The notes under the pieces: model-generated
Databases searched by the model: none
Told to the model about the DNA's origin: nothing
The model's input: the letters and a program-made list of their open reading frames with translations, nothing else
Part shown: one piece after another, positions 1 through 7,665 of the stretch
Numbering within the stretch: the stretch's first letter is position 1
How the letters are laid out: each line of letters opens with the position of its first letter
Source of the DNA: Fimbriimonas planktonicus
Lineage (GTDB): Bacteria > Armatimonadota > Fimbriimonadia > Fimbriimonadales > Fimbriimonadaceae
Direction of reading: 5' to 3'
NCBI GenBank assembly: GCA_965234685.1
Contig: OZ248539.1
Span: 62,001-126,000, forward strand
Length of the DNA stretch: 64,000 nucleotides
Position numbers and translations under genes: made by a program

Positions 1-356
1 GGAACCGAAACGAGCTCGCCCAAGGCGCGGGTTGCCAGGTGTTTATCAGCCTTCACTGCAACTCGGGAGTTGTCGCGGCGAACGGAACGGAGACCTACTT
101 CCGCGATGCGGAGGACAAGGCGCTGGCGCAGAAGATCAACACGGCAGTCGTGAACGCGCTGCAGTTTCGCGATCGAGGAGTGAAGTCCGAACGAGAGTCG
201 CAACACTCGCGCTTGGCGGTGTTGGACTTCCGAGGCCCGGCCTGCCTGTTGGAGCTTGGGTTCATTTCGAACCAAGCGAATCGGGAGAAGCTGCTGCTCA
301 GGTCGTCGCGGCTGGCGGTCGGGAACGCGATTTTGGATGTGGTTGAGAAGCTGTAG
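1..356 (+). CDS. N-acetylmuramoyl-L-alanine amidase (Amidase_3), 3' part
   Basis: The gene enters from the left edge in the frame that begins at base 3, so only about the last 117 codons are present. The visible segment FISLHCNS matches the strand that carries the zinc-ligand histidine and the substrate-side Asn of the Amidase_3 (AmiC/CwlM) fold (normally FISIHANA). LELGFISNQANREKLL is the family's closing motif with the catalytic Glu (E in LELGF). Such enzymes cut the bond between MurNAc and the stem peptide L-Ala in the periplasm or outside the cell. The N-terminal export signal and first zinc ligands lie outside the window. The 3' end overlaps the open frame of the HicB-like gene on the other strand by 59 bases, which argues against that distal HicB frame being real coding sequence. 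Confidence 0.9.
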   Translation, partial: NRNELAQGAGCQVFISLHCNSGVVAANGTETYFRDAEDKALAQKINTAVVNALQFRDRGVKSERESQHSRLAVLDFRGPACLLELGFISNQANREKLLLRSSRLAVGNAILDVVEKL

Positions 357-753
357 GTTTTCCGGAAAGAGAGGTTTCAGAATGCTCAATGGCGGGGGGC
401 GCCCATTGCGCAAATCTGATTTGGTTTAGTCCGGGGAACCAGATGAGATCACCGGTCGCTCGCCGCCAGGAAATTGACCGATTGTTGGTCAAGAAAACTT
501 GTCGGGAACTGGGAATTCTTGAACGGTGAGCTCGGCTGTGTAAGGCGACACGCTCGAAGGACGCGACGTCTTGCCGGCCTCGGAAGGCAAGTTCCCTGCG
601 GGCTTCCATGAGGTCTTCCATCGCCTCAAGAACATTTTGTCGGGCTTCCTCTCGGGTCTTCCCTTGTGAGAATGCGCCGGGAACCTCTGGGATTGTCGCA
701 ATCCAGAAGTTGTCTTCGCCCATTTCGAACATGATGGTCAGTTCAACGCCCAC
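298..753 (-). CDS. HicB-like antitoxin with aberrant C-terminus (possible frameshift)
   Basis: Residues 1-71 match the partial-RNase-H fold of HicB antitoxins: ELTIMFEMGEDNFWIATIPEVPG followed by the diagnostic FSQGKTREEA and an acidic helix. HicB proteins normally end near 70-90 residues, yet this frame runs to 151 residues of low-complexity, Arg/Ser-rich sequence and collides with the amidase gene. If one base is skipped just after ERVAL (near base 541), the next frame reads TAELTVQEFPVPDKFS and stops at 489, giving a normal-sized protein. I therefore think only about 489-753 is meaningful. No HicA-like mRNA interferase is adjacent, so the antitoxin is orphan or the toxin has been lost. The GTG start at 753 has no Shine-Dalgarno sequence but a TATACT hexamer ends 6 bases upstream. 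Confidence 0.6.
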   Translation of the reverse strand: MGVELTIMFEMGEDNFWIATIPEVPGAFSQGKTREEARQNVLEAMEDLMEARRELAFRGRQDVASFERVALHSRAHRSRIPSSRQVFLTNNRSISWRRATGDLIWFPGLNQIRFAQWAPPAIEHSETSLSGKPTASQPHPKSRSRPPAATT

Positions 754-769
754 GGCTTAAGTATAAGCC
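754..769. promoter_or_regulatory. Inverted repeat with -10-like TATACT at the hicB-like start
   Basis: GGCTTA-AGTA-TAAGCC is a perfect 6-bp inverted repeat immediately upstream of the GTG at 753. Read on the minus strand, TATACT (760-765) ends exactly 6 bases before the start codon, the spacing expected for a leaderless transcript. HicB proteins commonly bind palindromes over their own promoter, so this could be the autoregulatory site; that is inference. No good -35 is visible. Confidence 0.35.
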
Positions 770-870
770 AGCTTAAGGGACTGCGGTGGGTAGAAATCGG
801 ATGGCGGTTTCGGCAGAGAATTGAAATGGGCTCGGGCAAGCGATCATGGATTGCCCGAACGCGGTAAGTG

Positions 871-2445
871 CTAGAAACGAATGGGCACGGTCAACCCTGC
901 GAAGAGGAAGTTATGGTTCGTCGTGAAATTCCGCGCGTAACCTACTACCACCCAGTCATCGAGGAGCGACGCAACGATCCCTCCGGCTTGTTGCGAGGTG
1001 CCGGTTCCGTTGTCTACTCCCAACGGGAACCATGTGATTCCGAGTCCAACTGACCCAAGCCGATTGGCAACGAGGTTTCGGGTGTGATTCTTAAACAGGA
1101 AGTTGATCGTCGGCGCGAACTTCAGCCGATTGCTGTTTTCCTGGGCGTATCCAACATAGGTCACGGTACGAACCGGTGTCCAGCCTAGTGAGTAGGCGTA
1201 GCTTGACTGGTCGAGAATAACCGACTTTGCTTTCGGATTTGAGATCGGGGCCGAAGTGACGACGACGTTCACGCGGTCGCCATTGGTCAGGTCCAGCGGA
1301 AAATCTGGGGTGATCGATCCGCCAGTTGGTCCGATGCGCTTTACACTATTCTCGCTTGCGCTAAGGATCTCAGTTGCGGTTTGTTCAGAGACCGTGCTTG
1401 TCGATCCAAAATCTGTGGACTGTTTAATGCGGCTGAGAAACTCGGTGGGTAGTGCCTTAAGGGTCTTTTCGACGGCTAGCTTGACATCCTTCACTTCATC
1501 GGCGGCCCCGGCAACGGTGCTGACAAGCGTGCCGACGTCGCTGAGGAGTTTGATCGCAGAAGTGTAGGCAGCCTGTGGGCTGAGGTTCTTCAGGTCATTC
1601 AGTGCCTTCAATTGCTCGATGATGTTCTGAACCTTCGCGTCGTTCGGCAGCTTGGCACGAAGCTTTTCGATCGGGCCATCAATCTCCTTTCGAATCGCGA
1701 CCTCGAGGTCAGCGACAATCTGGTCATTGAGCTTTTTGATGGCAGCTTTCAAGTTGCTTTCCGTCAGGTTGTTCGCCAGGGCGAGGTCACTTGCGCTCAC
1801 GTTGAAGAGTTCGAACACGGAACCGGGATAGGTTCGTCCCTGCCGGGCTTCGCGGGACTGGCTCACATTGATGGTGATAGTGAACTTCTCCTCCTCCGTC
1901 TTTTCTCTAAGCTTCTTAGCTAGTCGATCGACTTCGAATTTAACCGCCTCGAAATAAATCGCATACCCTTTTTGGGCGTCCTGTTCGCTGGCTGCTTGCC
2001 CCGCACGTTTTGCCACGTCTGCGGCGAGCTCAGGTGCCTTAAGTTTTAGCAAGACGTTGATGGATGACACCGCCTTCGCAACCGCGTTTACTCTTGAAAT
2101 AACAGTCGGGGTGTCTGCGCCGTCCCGTGAGACCTTCGCAAGTTCTGCAAGGCTTTCCGCCCCCGTTGAAGCGAGGGAGATAAGGTCTTCAAAGTACTTA
2201 CGATCTTCGATCGTGAACACACCACCGCCATCGACGCTTTTTAACTTAGGACCGTTAACCCGAAGTATGACCGCATTGCGAAGATCGAATGCACCACCTA
2301 AGGGGATGTACTTTTCGCCTCCTTTCGTGCGCGTTGCTTCTTGCAGATATACTTCAGGTTTGCTTTCGCTCTGAGCCCACGCGTGGTTTACTAGAATAGC
2401 GAGAGAAAACGACGAGAGGGCTACATAAACCTTATGAGGTCTCAA
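871..2445 (-). CDS. Exported protein of unknown function with helical middle and beta-rich C-terminus
   Basis: 524 residues. An N-terminal signal peptide is visible (residues 1-25, hydrophobic SSFSLAILVNHAWAQ with an AWA-Q type cleavage site). The middle (about 100-330) is rich in Lys/Glu/Leu helices typical of coiled coil. The last 130 residues are rich in aromatic/glycine strands and end in ...FAGLTVPIRF; a C-terminal Phe after alternating hydrophobic residues is the signature of outer-membrane barrels. A periplasm- or outer-membrane-located protein is therefore likely. I recognise no family. Its ATG overlaps the stop of the upstream 125-aa gene by 4 bases, so the two are co-translated and probably work together. 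Confidence 0.7.
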   Translation of the reverse strand: MRPHKVYVALSSFSLAILVNHAWAQSESKPEVYLQEATRTKGGEKYIPLGGAFDLRNAVILRVNGPKLKSVDGGGVFTIEDRKYFEDLISLASTGAESLAELAKVSRDGADTPTVISRVNAVAKAVSSINVLLKLKAPELAADVAKRAGQAASEQDAQKGYAIYFEAVKFEVDRLAKKLREKTEEEKFTITINVSQSREARQGRTYPGSVFELFNVSASDLALANNLTESNLKAAIKKLNDQIVADLEVAIRKEIDGPIEKLRAKLPNDAKVQNIIEQLKALNDLKNLSPQAAYTSAIKLLSDVGTLVSTVAGAADEVKDVKLAVEKTLKALPTEFLSRIKQSTDFGSTSTVSEQTATEILSASENSVKRIGPTGGSITPDFPLDLTNGDRVNVVVTSAPISNPKAKSVILDQSSYAYSLGWTPVRTVTYVGYAQENSNRLKFAPTINFLFKNHTRNLVANRLGSVGLGITWFPLGVDNGTGTSQQAGGIVASLLDDWVVVGYARNFTTNHNFLFAGLTVPIRF

Positions 2446-2819
2446 GATTGCGCCTCCGCCTCAGCGTAAGCTAGGAAAACGGCTCCTGTTGAGATCACGT
2501 CTGTTGGCTCAATGATCATCGCAGGTTTATCGAGCCAGCCAAGTGTGAAGCCGATATCCGCAGTATCTACCCCTTTGATAAACGCAGCGAGCTCCGGTTC
2601 CGCAAGAATGTGAGTATCAGTGATCCAAACAACTTCACGAATCCAGACGCCGCTGGTCTTTGTTTGCGCTTCTGCGAGACCGCGGAGCGTGATTGCTTTC
2701 TCGGAAGATCCGATGACGATGAACAGGATGCTCAATTCGTCGGTGATCTTTTTTGCAAGAATTCCCGCTGATTGAGCAGTAGTGTGGGCCGGGTCCTGTG
2801 GTAACTCGAAATAAGCCAT
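2442..2819 (-). CDS. Cytoplasmic protein of unknown function, coupled to the exported protein
   Basis: 125 residues, no signal peptide or membrane segment. It looks like an alpha/beta fold with alternating hydrophobic strands (LSILFIVIGSS, VWIREVVWITD, PAMIIEPTDVI). No motif I can assign. It is the first gene of a two-gene unit: its stop codon overlaps the start of the downstream exported protein (ATGA), so translation is coupled. The start ATG at 2819 has no obvious ribosome-binding site. Confidence 0.6.
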   Translation of the reverse strand: MAYFELPQDPAHTTAQSAGILAKKITDELSILFIVIGSSEKAITLRGLAEAQTKTSGVWIREVVWITDTHILAEPELAAFIKGVDTADIGFTLGWLDKPAMIIEPTDVISTGAVFLAYAEAEAQS

Positions 2820-3408
2820 TACAATTCTCTAATTGCTGCATGAACTTGCGTTCAGAGAAATCATATCAGAATTATCGCGATTGCCAAGGGCAATGGAATC
2901 ATTTTTTGTCAAAATTGGAAAAGTCAAAATGATTCTGGCCAAAGTTGGTGTCCGCCGATCATTGTGCGTGTTGAAGGGGCCAGGACTGAACGGTATCAGT
3001 TTTGGGGTCCGAACGTTCCGGGAGTTTCACCGCCTGATTCGGCCCGGACCGAGTGCTCCGGAGTGCAAGTGGCGGACGTTAAGTCAGCTGCTGAACCGAG
3101 CTCCGAAACGAACTTGTGCGAACCGAAAACTACGCCAGCGTAGCAGAGCTTTCGGTTTCCCTTGCCTACTTCTCGGACCACTACAACAACCAAATACCTC
3201 TCTGAAGCCTTGGGCTAAAGAATCCCGAAGCCTTCGGAGACGGTCTCACGACCAAACCAGGAGGCGGAGACTCCAACACTCTAGGCTGGTCAAGAAATGG
3301 GGACTAGCCATGGGGACGAGCCACCTCGGCTGATCAAGGAGCAGAGAATAGCAAAGTCCAAATTAAATGGGACCTTATTTGTCACCTAAGCGTCCAAAAG
3401 CTAAGACA
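2820..3408. other. 589-base stretch without a convincing gene
   Basis: This gap precedes the AT-richer accessory gene at 3409. The longest frame here (2833-3333, plus strand) gives an Arg/Ser/Pro-rich product with no domain-like pattern and I do not accept it as coding. Short frames on the plus strand around 2990-3130 give locally protein-like Pro/Ser/Thr-rich stretches interrupted by stops, so a decayed gene remnant is possible but not demonstrable. No tRNA, terminator or repeat was recognised. Confidence 0.4.
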
Positions 3409-5121
3409 TCAATAAACAAAGTTAATTCTCGCTCGCTCAAGCGCTTGCCTGAGCGCAAGGTTATCCTGAGCCTCTAACACCTTATCTGAGCCAAATTTGA
3501 TGCATAGGAGCTGGTACAGATGAATGATCGCGGGCCTACTCCAACGCTTTTGTTCATCGTAGATGTGGTTAAAGACGGACTCAAGTGTGAAATCTGACAA
3601 GAAATATGATTGCTCGAATGAATCCTTCCTGTTCGAGAGCTGTCGGCGAACATAGTCATAACTATGGCATAGTTCAACATATCCGTGAATCGCATAAGCG
3701 CACTTTCTGTGATAGTACGCTAGCCCTAAAAAATTGATATCACCTTCTTCAATGAGGACACCTAATTCTTCATCCATGCCTCGAACCCCGACCCGCCTAA
3801 TTGAAAAGATGCCATACTGATCAGGTTCGATGGAGATTTTTTGAGTAGGCTTGAAGTCGCCAAAGTTCACACCTTCATCGACGGTTATTGAGTAGGCACC
3901 CGCACTTTCACCAACGCTATCGGAGCGCTTGGCAAAAATAATCCCGCTTTCGTTTTTCTCTTTAGTTAAAACAATGAGCTGGAGAGCTGTCGAATGAGTT
4001 GCGCCATACGGCGGATTATGAAGCTTGTTAGGGGTACTCAGTACACCCAAGTGTTCAGACAATGACTTTCCGAGCTCATCATCATGCTTGTGAATGGTCT
4101 CTGAAACAACTCTCAAAGCTGAGTAACGGCTCCTTCCGAAGTGTAATACTGGCCGCGGCAGTTCATCTTCGCCTTTTCTGGTGGTTGTAATTTTGCAAAC
4201 ACCGAAATGAGCTCCGTCGTAAACAGAGCCTCCTTGTGTCTGCAGTGACTCAATTCTGAAAGCTTCGGCTGCAATCTTATCAAGAATATGGCGAGGGAGA
4301 CCATTCTCTTGGGCTGGCCATTTTTGCTCGTCCTTTTTCTCATTAAGATCAATCGGCAAGAGTTTTCCCAAAATATCGATAGGGCAGTTTTTAGCCTGAA
4401 GGTTTCCTTCTAAAAGCACCGACTCGGTATCGTGCTCTGCAATAACTAAAAAATCCTTTTTTCCGACAGCGTTGTTGCGAATGTTTTTAATTTGGTCCAA
4501 CAACGCATCGAGCTGTAACTGGAGTTCTTTCATCACGTCGGTGGCATGTTCCACAGCCACAAAAGACGGGCGTATACAGCTTTCGCAGAACTCCAAAATA
4601 TAATTAGAATAATGCATGAAAGATAAAGTGCGGTCTAGCTGAGTCAAAGACCTTGACATCGACTTAAGGAGCCATGAAAGACATTCTGCATACCTGTACT
4701 CTCCGCTGATTGACAGGGATGGCTTACCACCATCAAAAAGGAATCCACCTTTGAATTCACTCAGCCTCGGAAGAGCACTCGCACCACTTGATAGTATTCC
4801 CTTGATCTGTAGAAGGTCAGAATCTGTGTTAATTGCCAATCTGATCAAATGAGCTAGGCTGGATTGATGCTCAGCGTTGCCTATAGCTCTACTTAGCCCC
4901 GCAAGACTTTCCGTTGAGATCGGTTTCATTCGCTTAAATTGTTTTTCAGTGAAAGTAAGACGGCCTGTCTGAATGTCCGTTTTGGAATAGATGTCGTGGA
5001 AGCCTAAAAGTTGCAAATACGAAAATAAAATATAATACCCATCTGTGCGTCTATTTGTTAACCCACTGCCAGTGAACGCCGCAGATCCAAACTGTTTGAA
5101 GTACACGATATGTTGTTGCAT
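3409..5121 (-). CDS. 570-aa protein with Nudix-like C-terminal domain, accessory
   Basis: The last ~210 residues resemble a Nudix fold: a strand with I-F-A-K-R (as in LVRR of Nudix proteins), then a glycine-bearing loop, then RGMDEELGV, which fits the R-E-U-x-E-E-x-G-U half of the Nudix box except that the first Glu is Gly. Preceding it is HFGRSRYSALR..., a segment I associate with large proteins of unknown role that end in Nudix-like domains. The N-terminal 350 residues have no family I can name. Base composition is AT-richer than neighbours, as is the divergent gene at 5197, suggesting acquisition. There is no Shine-Dalgarno sequence; a TAACAT hexamer ends 6 bases before the ATG. Function unknown; a sensor, hydrolase or defence role is possible but not shown. 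Confidence 0.65.
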   Translation of the reverse strand: MQQHIVYFKQFGSAAFTGSGLTNRRTDGYYILFSYLQLLGFHDIYSKTDIQTGRLTFTEKQFKRMKPISTESLAGLSRAIGNAEHQSSLAHLIRLAINTDSDLLQIKGILSSGASALPRLSEFKGGFLFDGGKPSLSISGEYRYAECLSWLLKSMSRSLTQLDRTLSFMHYSNYILEFCESCIRPSFVAVEHATDVMKELQLQLDALLDQIKNIRNNAVGKKDFLVIAEHDTESVLLEGNLQAKNCPIDILGKLLPIDLNEKKDEQKWPAQENGLPRHILDKIAAEAFRIESLQTQGGSVYDGAHFGVCKITTTRKGEDELPRPVLHFGRSRYSALRVVSETIHKHDDELGKSLSEHLGVLSTPNKLHNPPYGATHSTALQLIVLTKEKNESGIIFAKRSDSVGESAGAYSITVDEGVNFGDFKPTQKISIEPDQYGIFSIRRVGVRGMDEELGVLIEEGDINFLGLAYYHRKCAYAIHGYVELCHSYDYVRRQLSNRKDSFEQSYFLSDFTLESVFNHIYDEQKRWSRPAIIHLYQLLCIKFGSDKVLEAQDNLALRQALERARINFVY

Positions 5122-5127
5122 GAGTTG

Positions 5128-5133
5128 ATGTTA
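5128..5133 (-). promoter_or_regulatory. -10-like TAACAT, leaderless start
   Basis: TAACAT on the minus strand ends 6 bases before the ATG at 5121. This fits the TANNNT element seen before several other first genes in this window. No convincing -35 was found. Confidence 0.35.
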
Positions 5134-5184
5134 CCAAAGCGTTCGCTGATTTTTGGCTGATAAAGATGTGAAGATTATTCGCCC

Positions 5185-5190
5185 TATGCT
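5185..5190 (+). promoter_or_regulatory. -10-like TATGCT, leaderless start
   Basis: TATGCT ends 6 bases before the ATG at 5197. It forms a divergent pair with the TAACAT element of the 5121 gene, 51 bases away, so both genes could be controlled from the same 75-base intergenic region. Confidence 0.35.
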
Positions 5191-5196
5191 GAAGTC

Positions 5197-5574
5197 ATGC
5201 GAAAGCCTCCGATCTCGAGAAGAATCGAACATATCATCAGAAGCGAAGGAACCGAAGGTTCCATTTCGCTTGAACGACTCGAAAACCTAGCCGCTCAAGC
5301 GGGTATCAACGAACACACCTTTCGACAGTGTCTTCAAGAGCTCCTTTCAGCTGGTAGAGTTCGAAAACTATCTAGCAAAATTATTGAGATAACGCCCCGG
5401 GCAAAGATTGACGGTCCTGTTCGATTGGTCTCCGCTGTCTCGTCGAGTATCCAACTCTTCAGTGCTTCTCAGGACATTCTTCCTGAGGGAATCTTTAATG
5501 ACGCAACGATAGTGAAAGTAATCTTTGGGTCGGTATGCGCAATCGTAGCTGCGGTTGGTACCAGGTGGAAGTAA
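5197..5574 (+). CDS. Small winged-helix-like protein with C-terminal hydrophobic segment
   Basis: 125 residues. Residues 1-70 look like a helix-turn-helix or winged helix: ISLERLENLAAQAGINEHTF followed by a recognition-type helix RQCLQELLSAGRV and a basic wing. The C-terminus (about 100-122, IVKVIFGSVCAIVAAVG) is hydrophobic enough for one membrane helix, which is unusual for a soluble regulator. It is divergent to the 570-aa Nudix-like gene and shares its intergenic region, so it may regulate it or be part of the same accessory module. Assignment rests on pattern only. Confidence 0.5.
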   Translation: MRKPPISRRIEHIIRSEGTEGSISLERLENLAAQAGINEHTFRQCLQELLSAGRVRKLSSKIIEITPRAKIDGPVRLVSAVSSSIQLFSASQDILPEGIFNDATIVKVIFGSVCAIVAAVGTRWK

Positions 5575-5605
5575 TGTTTGGCCCGCTAAACCTCTGGATG
5601 TGTTC

Positions 5606-5628
5606 AGGAGCCTTGCATTCAGGCTCCT
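5606..5628. other. 8-bp hairpin in intergenic region
   Basis: AGGAGCCT-TGCATTC-AGGCTCCT is a perfect 8-bp stem with a 7-base loop just after the 5197-5574 gene. It lacks a T-tract on either strand, so it is not a classical intrinsic terminator; it may act with Rho or as an RNA end stabiliser. The rest of 5575-5772 holds nothing else I recognise. Confidence 0.3.
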
Positions 5629-5772
5629 AAAACCAAGCCAAGAAGGATCGCCTAGTTTAATGCAGGCAACGCATTAGGTGGTACGTTATATATGTATTCA
5701 GGGGAACTGTGAGTTAAAGAAGCCGGTATTCGCCTCGTGAAACAGTTGGCGAGTCTCCTGAATTGAAACGCG

Positions 5773-6906
5773 CTAGAGCAAAAATGCGCCAGTGCCGATC
5801 GTCAGCGTCGGTGTGCTTACGGACACGCCGACGTAAAACGTTGTCTGCAACTTCAACTCTTCCTTGCTCGTGGTCGAGAAGAGGGCGACTAGGTTGAAGA
5901 AGTTTTCTGGGGTTTTGATGCTCTTGGCAAACAGGACTTCGATTGAGCGTTGAGTTTGGGGAGTTAATTCTTGCCACTTGTGGCTGGCCGATTGGTTTAG
6001 GATTTCGAAGAGCTCGGGGGTGAGGTGGCTGGTGCGGGCCAGGGCGGAGAGGTTGGCGTGGCGGCAGCGCTTTTGCATAGCGAGTTTGTCGGTGTCGCTT
6101 GGATCGGTCTGACTCAGGACCCAGGTCGAACCGTTGGGTTTCCATTCCAGGCGGTAGGTTGCCAGCATGGCGGTCATGTATTCGGTCATCCGCAGACTTC
6201 CCTTGCCATGAATGTAGACCGGCAGCGCCGCTAATTCGGGATCGACCTCAACAGGCAGATTCAGGTCGAAAAGTTCCTTCACAAACTGCCCGATGGTGGT
6301 GCTTGAGGTTGAAAGTCGGCGCGCGAGGGGGCGCAGCGGGGCGGCAATGGCCTCTGGGAGGTGGCTCGCGGGAGGTGCTTCTGTTCGGAATGGCTTAGGT
6401 TCGAACGGGAGAGCGGAGTTGGGGGCTAGCTCAATCATAAGGGTGCGGCCATCTTTCGCGGTGATGGTGAGGCGAGCCAGCAGCTCGGCGGAAACTTTTG
6501 CATCGTCAGGAAGGGTCCTTCTGCGCTGCGAGTTGCGGTCGAAGAAGAAATGGTTCAAGTTCGCGAGCAAATCGGGAGGCGTCTTCTGCCAGGGGATTTC
6601 TGCCTTCGGCGCGGTGGGTGCTTGGTCAGCGGCAAAGAGCTCCGCGGCGATGAAGCCGGTTTGAAAACTGTCATTTCTGGCGCCTTTAAAGGTCCGGTTG
6701 AAGTGGTGAGTCAGATCTGACACCACGCGCACAGAACCAGAATCTTGGATGGCGTAGGTGACGTGCGGCTCGATCACTTGCTCCAGCGACCGGCTTTCGG
6801 GTCGAACCACGTTCGGAAGTTTGCAACTGAACACCAGCGAAGGAACCGCTGCCGTTGACTCGGGCGATTGGGCTAAGGCAACGGCAAGGAGGAGGGAGCT
6901 GATCAT
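5773..6906 (-). CDS. Exported protein with STN/secretin-like domain
   Basis: I chose the ATG at 6906, because it begins a signal peptide (MISSLLLAVALAQS), rather than the upstream start at 7026, which reads through a terminator hairpin. This gives 377 residues. Around residues 185-255 the pattern T-I-G-Q-F-V-K-E-L-F-D-L-N-L-P-V-E-V-D followed by I-H-G-K-G-S-L-R-M-T-E-Y-M-T-A-M-L resembles the secretin/TonB short N-terminal (STN) beta-alpha-beta fold used in outer-membrane secretion and signalling. No secretin barrel is present, so it is not itself a pore. The final segment is rich in Thr/Ser/Val strands. Located in the periplasm by inference. It sits after a terminator, so it likely has its own promoter or depends on read-through. 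Confidence 0.55.
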   Translation of the reverse strand: MISSLLLAVALAQSPESTAAVPSLVFSCKLPNVVRPESRSLEQVIEPHVTYAIQDSGSVRVVSDLTHHFNRTFKGARNDSFQTGFIAAELFAADQAPTAPKAEIPWQKTPPDLLANLNHFFFDRNSQRRRTLPDDAKVSAELLARLTITAKDGRTLMIELAPNSALPFEPKPFRTEAPPASHLPEAIAAPLRPLARRLSTSSTTIGQFVKELFDLNLPVEVDPELAALPVYIHGKGSLRMTEYMTAMLATYRLEWKPNGSTWVLSQTDPSDTDKLAMQKRCRHANLSALARTSHLTPELFEILNQSASHKWQELTPQTQRSIEVLFAKSIKTPENFFNLVALFSTTSKEELKLQTTFYVGVSVSTPTLTIGTGAFLL

Positions 6907-6915
6907 TGGATTTCC

Positions 6916-6957
6916 AAAAAAGAAACGCTTGCCACACATAGTAGCAAGCGTTTCTTT
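6916..6957 (-). terminator. Intrinsic terminator, 14-bp perfect stem
   Basis: AAAGAAACGCTTGC (6919-6932) pairs perfectly with GCAAGCGTTTCTTT (6944-6957) around an 11-base loop. On the minus strand the stem is followed by a T-run (complement of the As at 6916-6921). It lies between the end of the small gene (6974) and the start of the STN-like gene (6906), so it closes the hexosaminidase-zeta-small protein unit. Confidence 0.85.
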
Positions 6958-6973
6958 AATTGCCAAGCCGATA

Positions 6974-7156
6974 TCAGTCCTTGGACTCCCGAAGCTGATC
7001 GGCAGGAATTCGAACGACCTTTCCATCTTTGAAGAGCACGATGGCGGTGTTTGTTTGAATGGCGATTTGTCTCGCCATTTCAGCCGCTCGTTTCATGGCG
7101 ATGAGCGAATTGCGTAGGTCCGGGTTTTTTGCCTTCCAGAGTTCTTCTTGAGTCAT
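6974..7156 (-). CDS. Small 60-aa partner of the zeta-toxin-like kinase
   Basis: I prefer the ATG at 7156, which overlaps the upstream stop as ATGA, over the start at 7171. The product (MTQEELWKAKNPDLRNSLIA...) is a charged helix (about 1-35) followed by a short beta segment TAIVLFKDGKVVRIPADQLR. The gene is translationally coupled to the zeta-like ATPase and precedes a strong terminator. Size and position fit an antitoxin or accessory subunit of a toxin-antitoxin-like module, but the antitoxin usually precedes the toxin in epsilon/zeta systems, so the order is reversed and the role is inference. Confidence 0.6.
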   Translation of the reverse strand: MTQEELWKAKNPDLRNSLIAMKRAAEMARQIAIQTNTAIVLFKDGKVVRIPADQLRESKD

Positions 7157-7665
7157 TCGTTTTCGCCCCATTCCAGAATAACAGGTTCGCCGTCTGTATT
7201 ATCGTATAGGGCCCAATCGCTTACCGCTGGTCGGTAGAGCTTCTGAAAGTTGGACCATCCGGATTCGAATCGGCGGCGAATGACTTCCTCGGGAACGTCG
7301 TGTCCGCCGTGTCGAACGCGCTCGGCCACTCGCGCAATGGCGGTTTCAACACTCGGAAGGCGAAGGAAGATCAAGCTCACCCAGTAGCCTTGGGCTTTCC
7401 ACTGGTCGATGTGCCGGAGGTAGCCGACACCCGACAGAGTGGTTTCAAACGCAAAACTCTCGCCCTGCTGGACACATTGATCGATTTCGCTGAGCATCAA
7501 TCGCGCCGCTTTGACCGCTGCGGTTTCCGGGGCGAACGGCGCCAGGCCCGCCGCAATAAGATCGGCGTTGATGAAGCGCGGCAAGCCGGCCTCGGCGGGC
7601 AGGAACGATCTTGCGAAGGTCGTCTTGCCCGCACCGTTTGGCCCGGCGATGATAATGATTCTCAT
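7153..7665 (-). CDS. Zeta-toxin-like P-loop kinase
   Basis: 170 residues. It begins directly with a P-loop, MRIIIIAGPNGAGKTTFA, then FINADLIAAGLAPF (the NADxIA motif of zeta-toxin kinases) and SFAFETTLSG, another hallmark of this group. R-H-G-G-H-D-V-P-E-E-V-I-R-R-R is the family lid motif. Classical zeta toxins phosphorylate UDP-GlcNAc and block cell-wall synthesis; the short chromosomal forms like this one are uncharacterised in most genomes. Its ATG overlaps the stop of the GH20 gene by one base (TAATG) and its stop overlaps the small partner gene. It is thus embedded in an amino-sugar hydrolase operon, which is suggestive given the UDP-GlcNAc link. Confidence 0.85.
   Translation of the reverse strand: MRIIIIAGPNGAGKTTFARSFLPAEAGLPRFINADLIAAGLAPFAPETAAVKAARLMLSEIDQCVQQGESFAFETTLSGVGYLRHIDQWKAQGYWVSLIFLRLPSVETAIARVAERVRHGGHDVPEEVIRRRFESGWSNFQKLYRPAVSDWALYDNTDGEPVILEWGENE

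Noticed and set aside
2833..3333. 166-aa plus-strand frame in the 2.8-3.4 kb gap
   Set aside because: Arg/Ser/Pro-rich, no start signal, no hydrophobic core pattern; looks like chance open frame.
6907..7026. N-terminal extension of the STN-like protein to 7026
   Set aside because: It would translate through the terminator hairpin and overlap the upstream gene; ATG 6906 begins a signal peptide.
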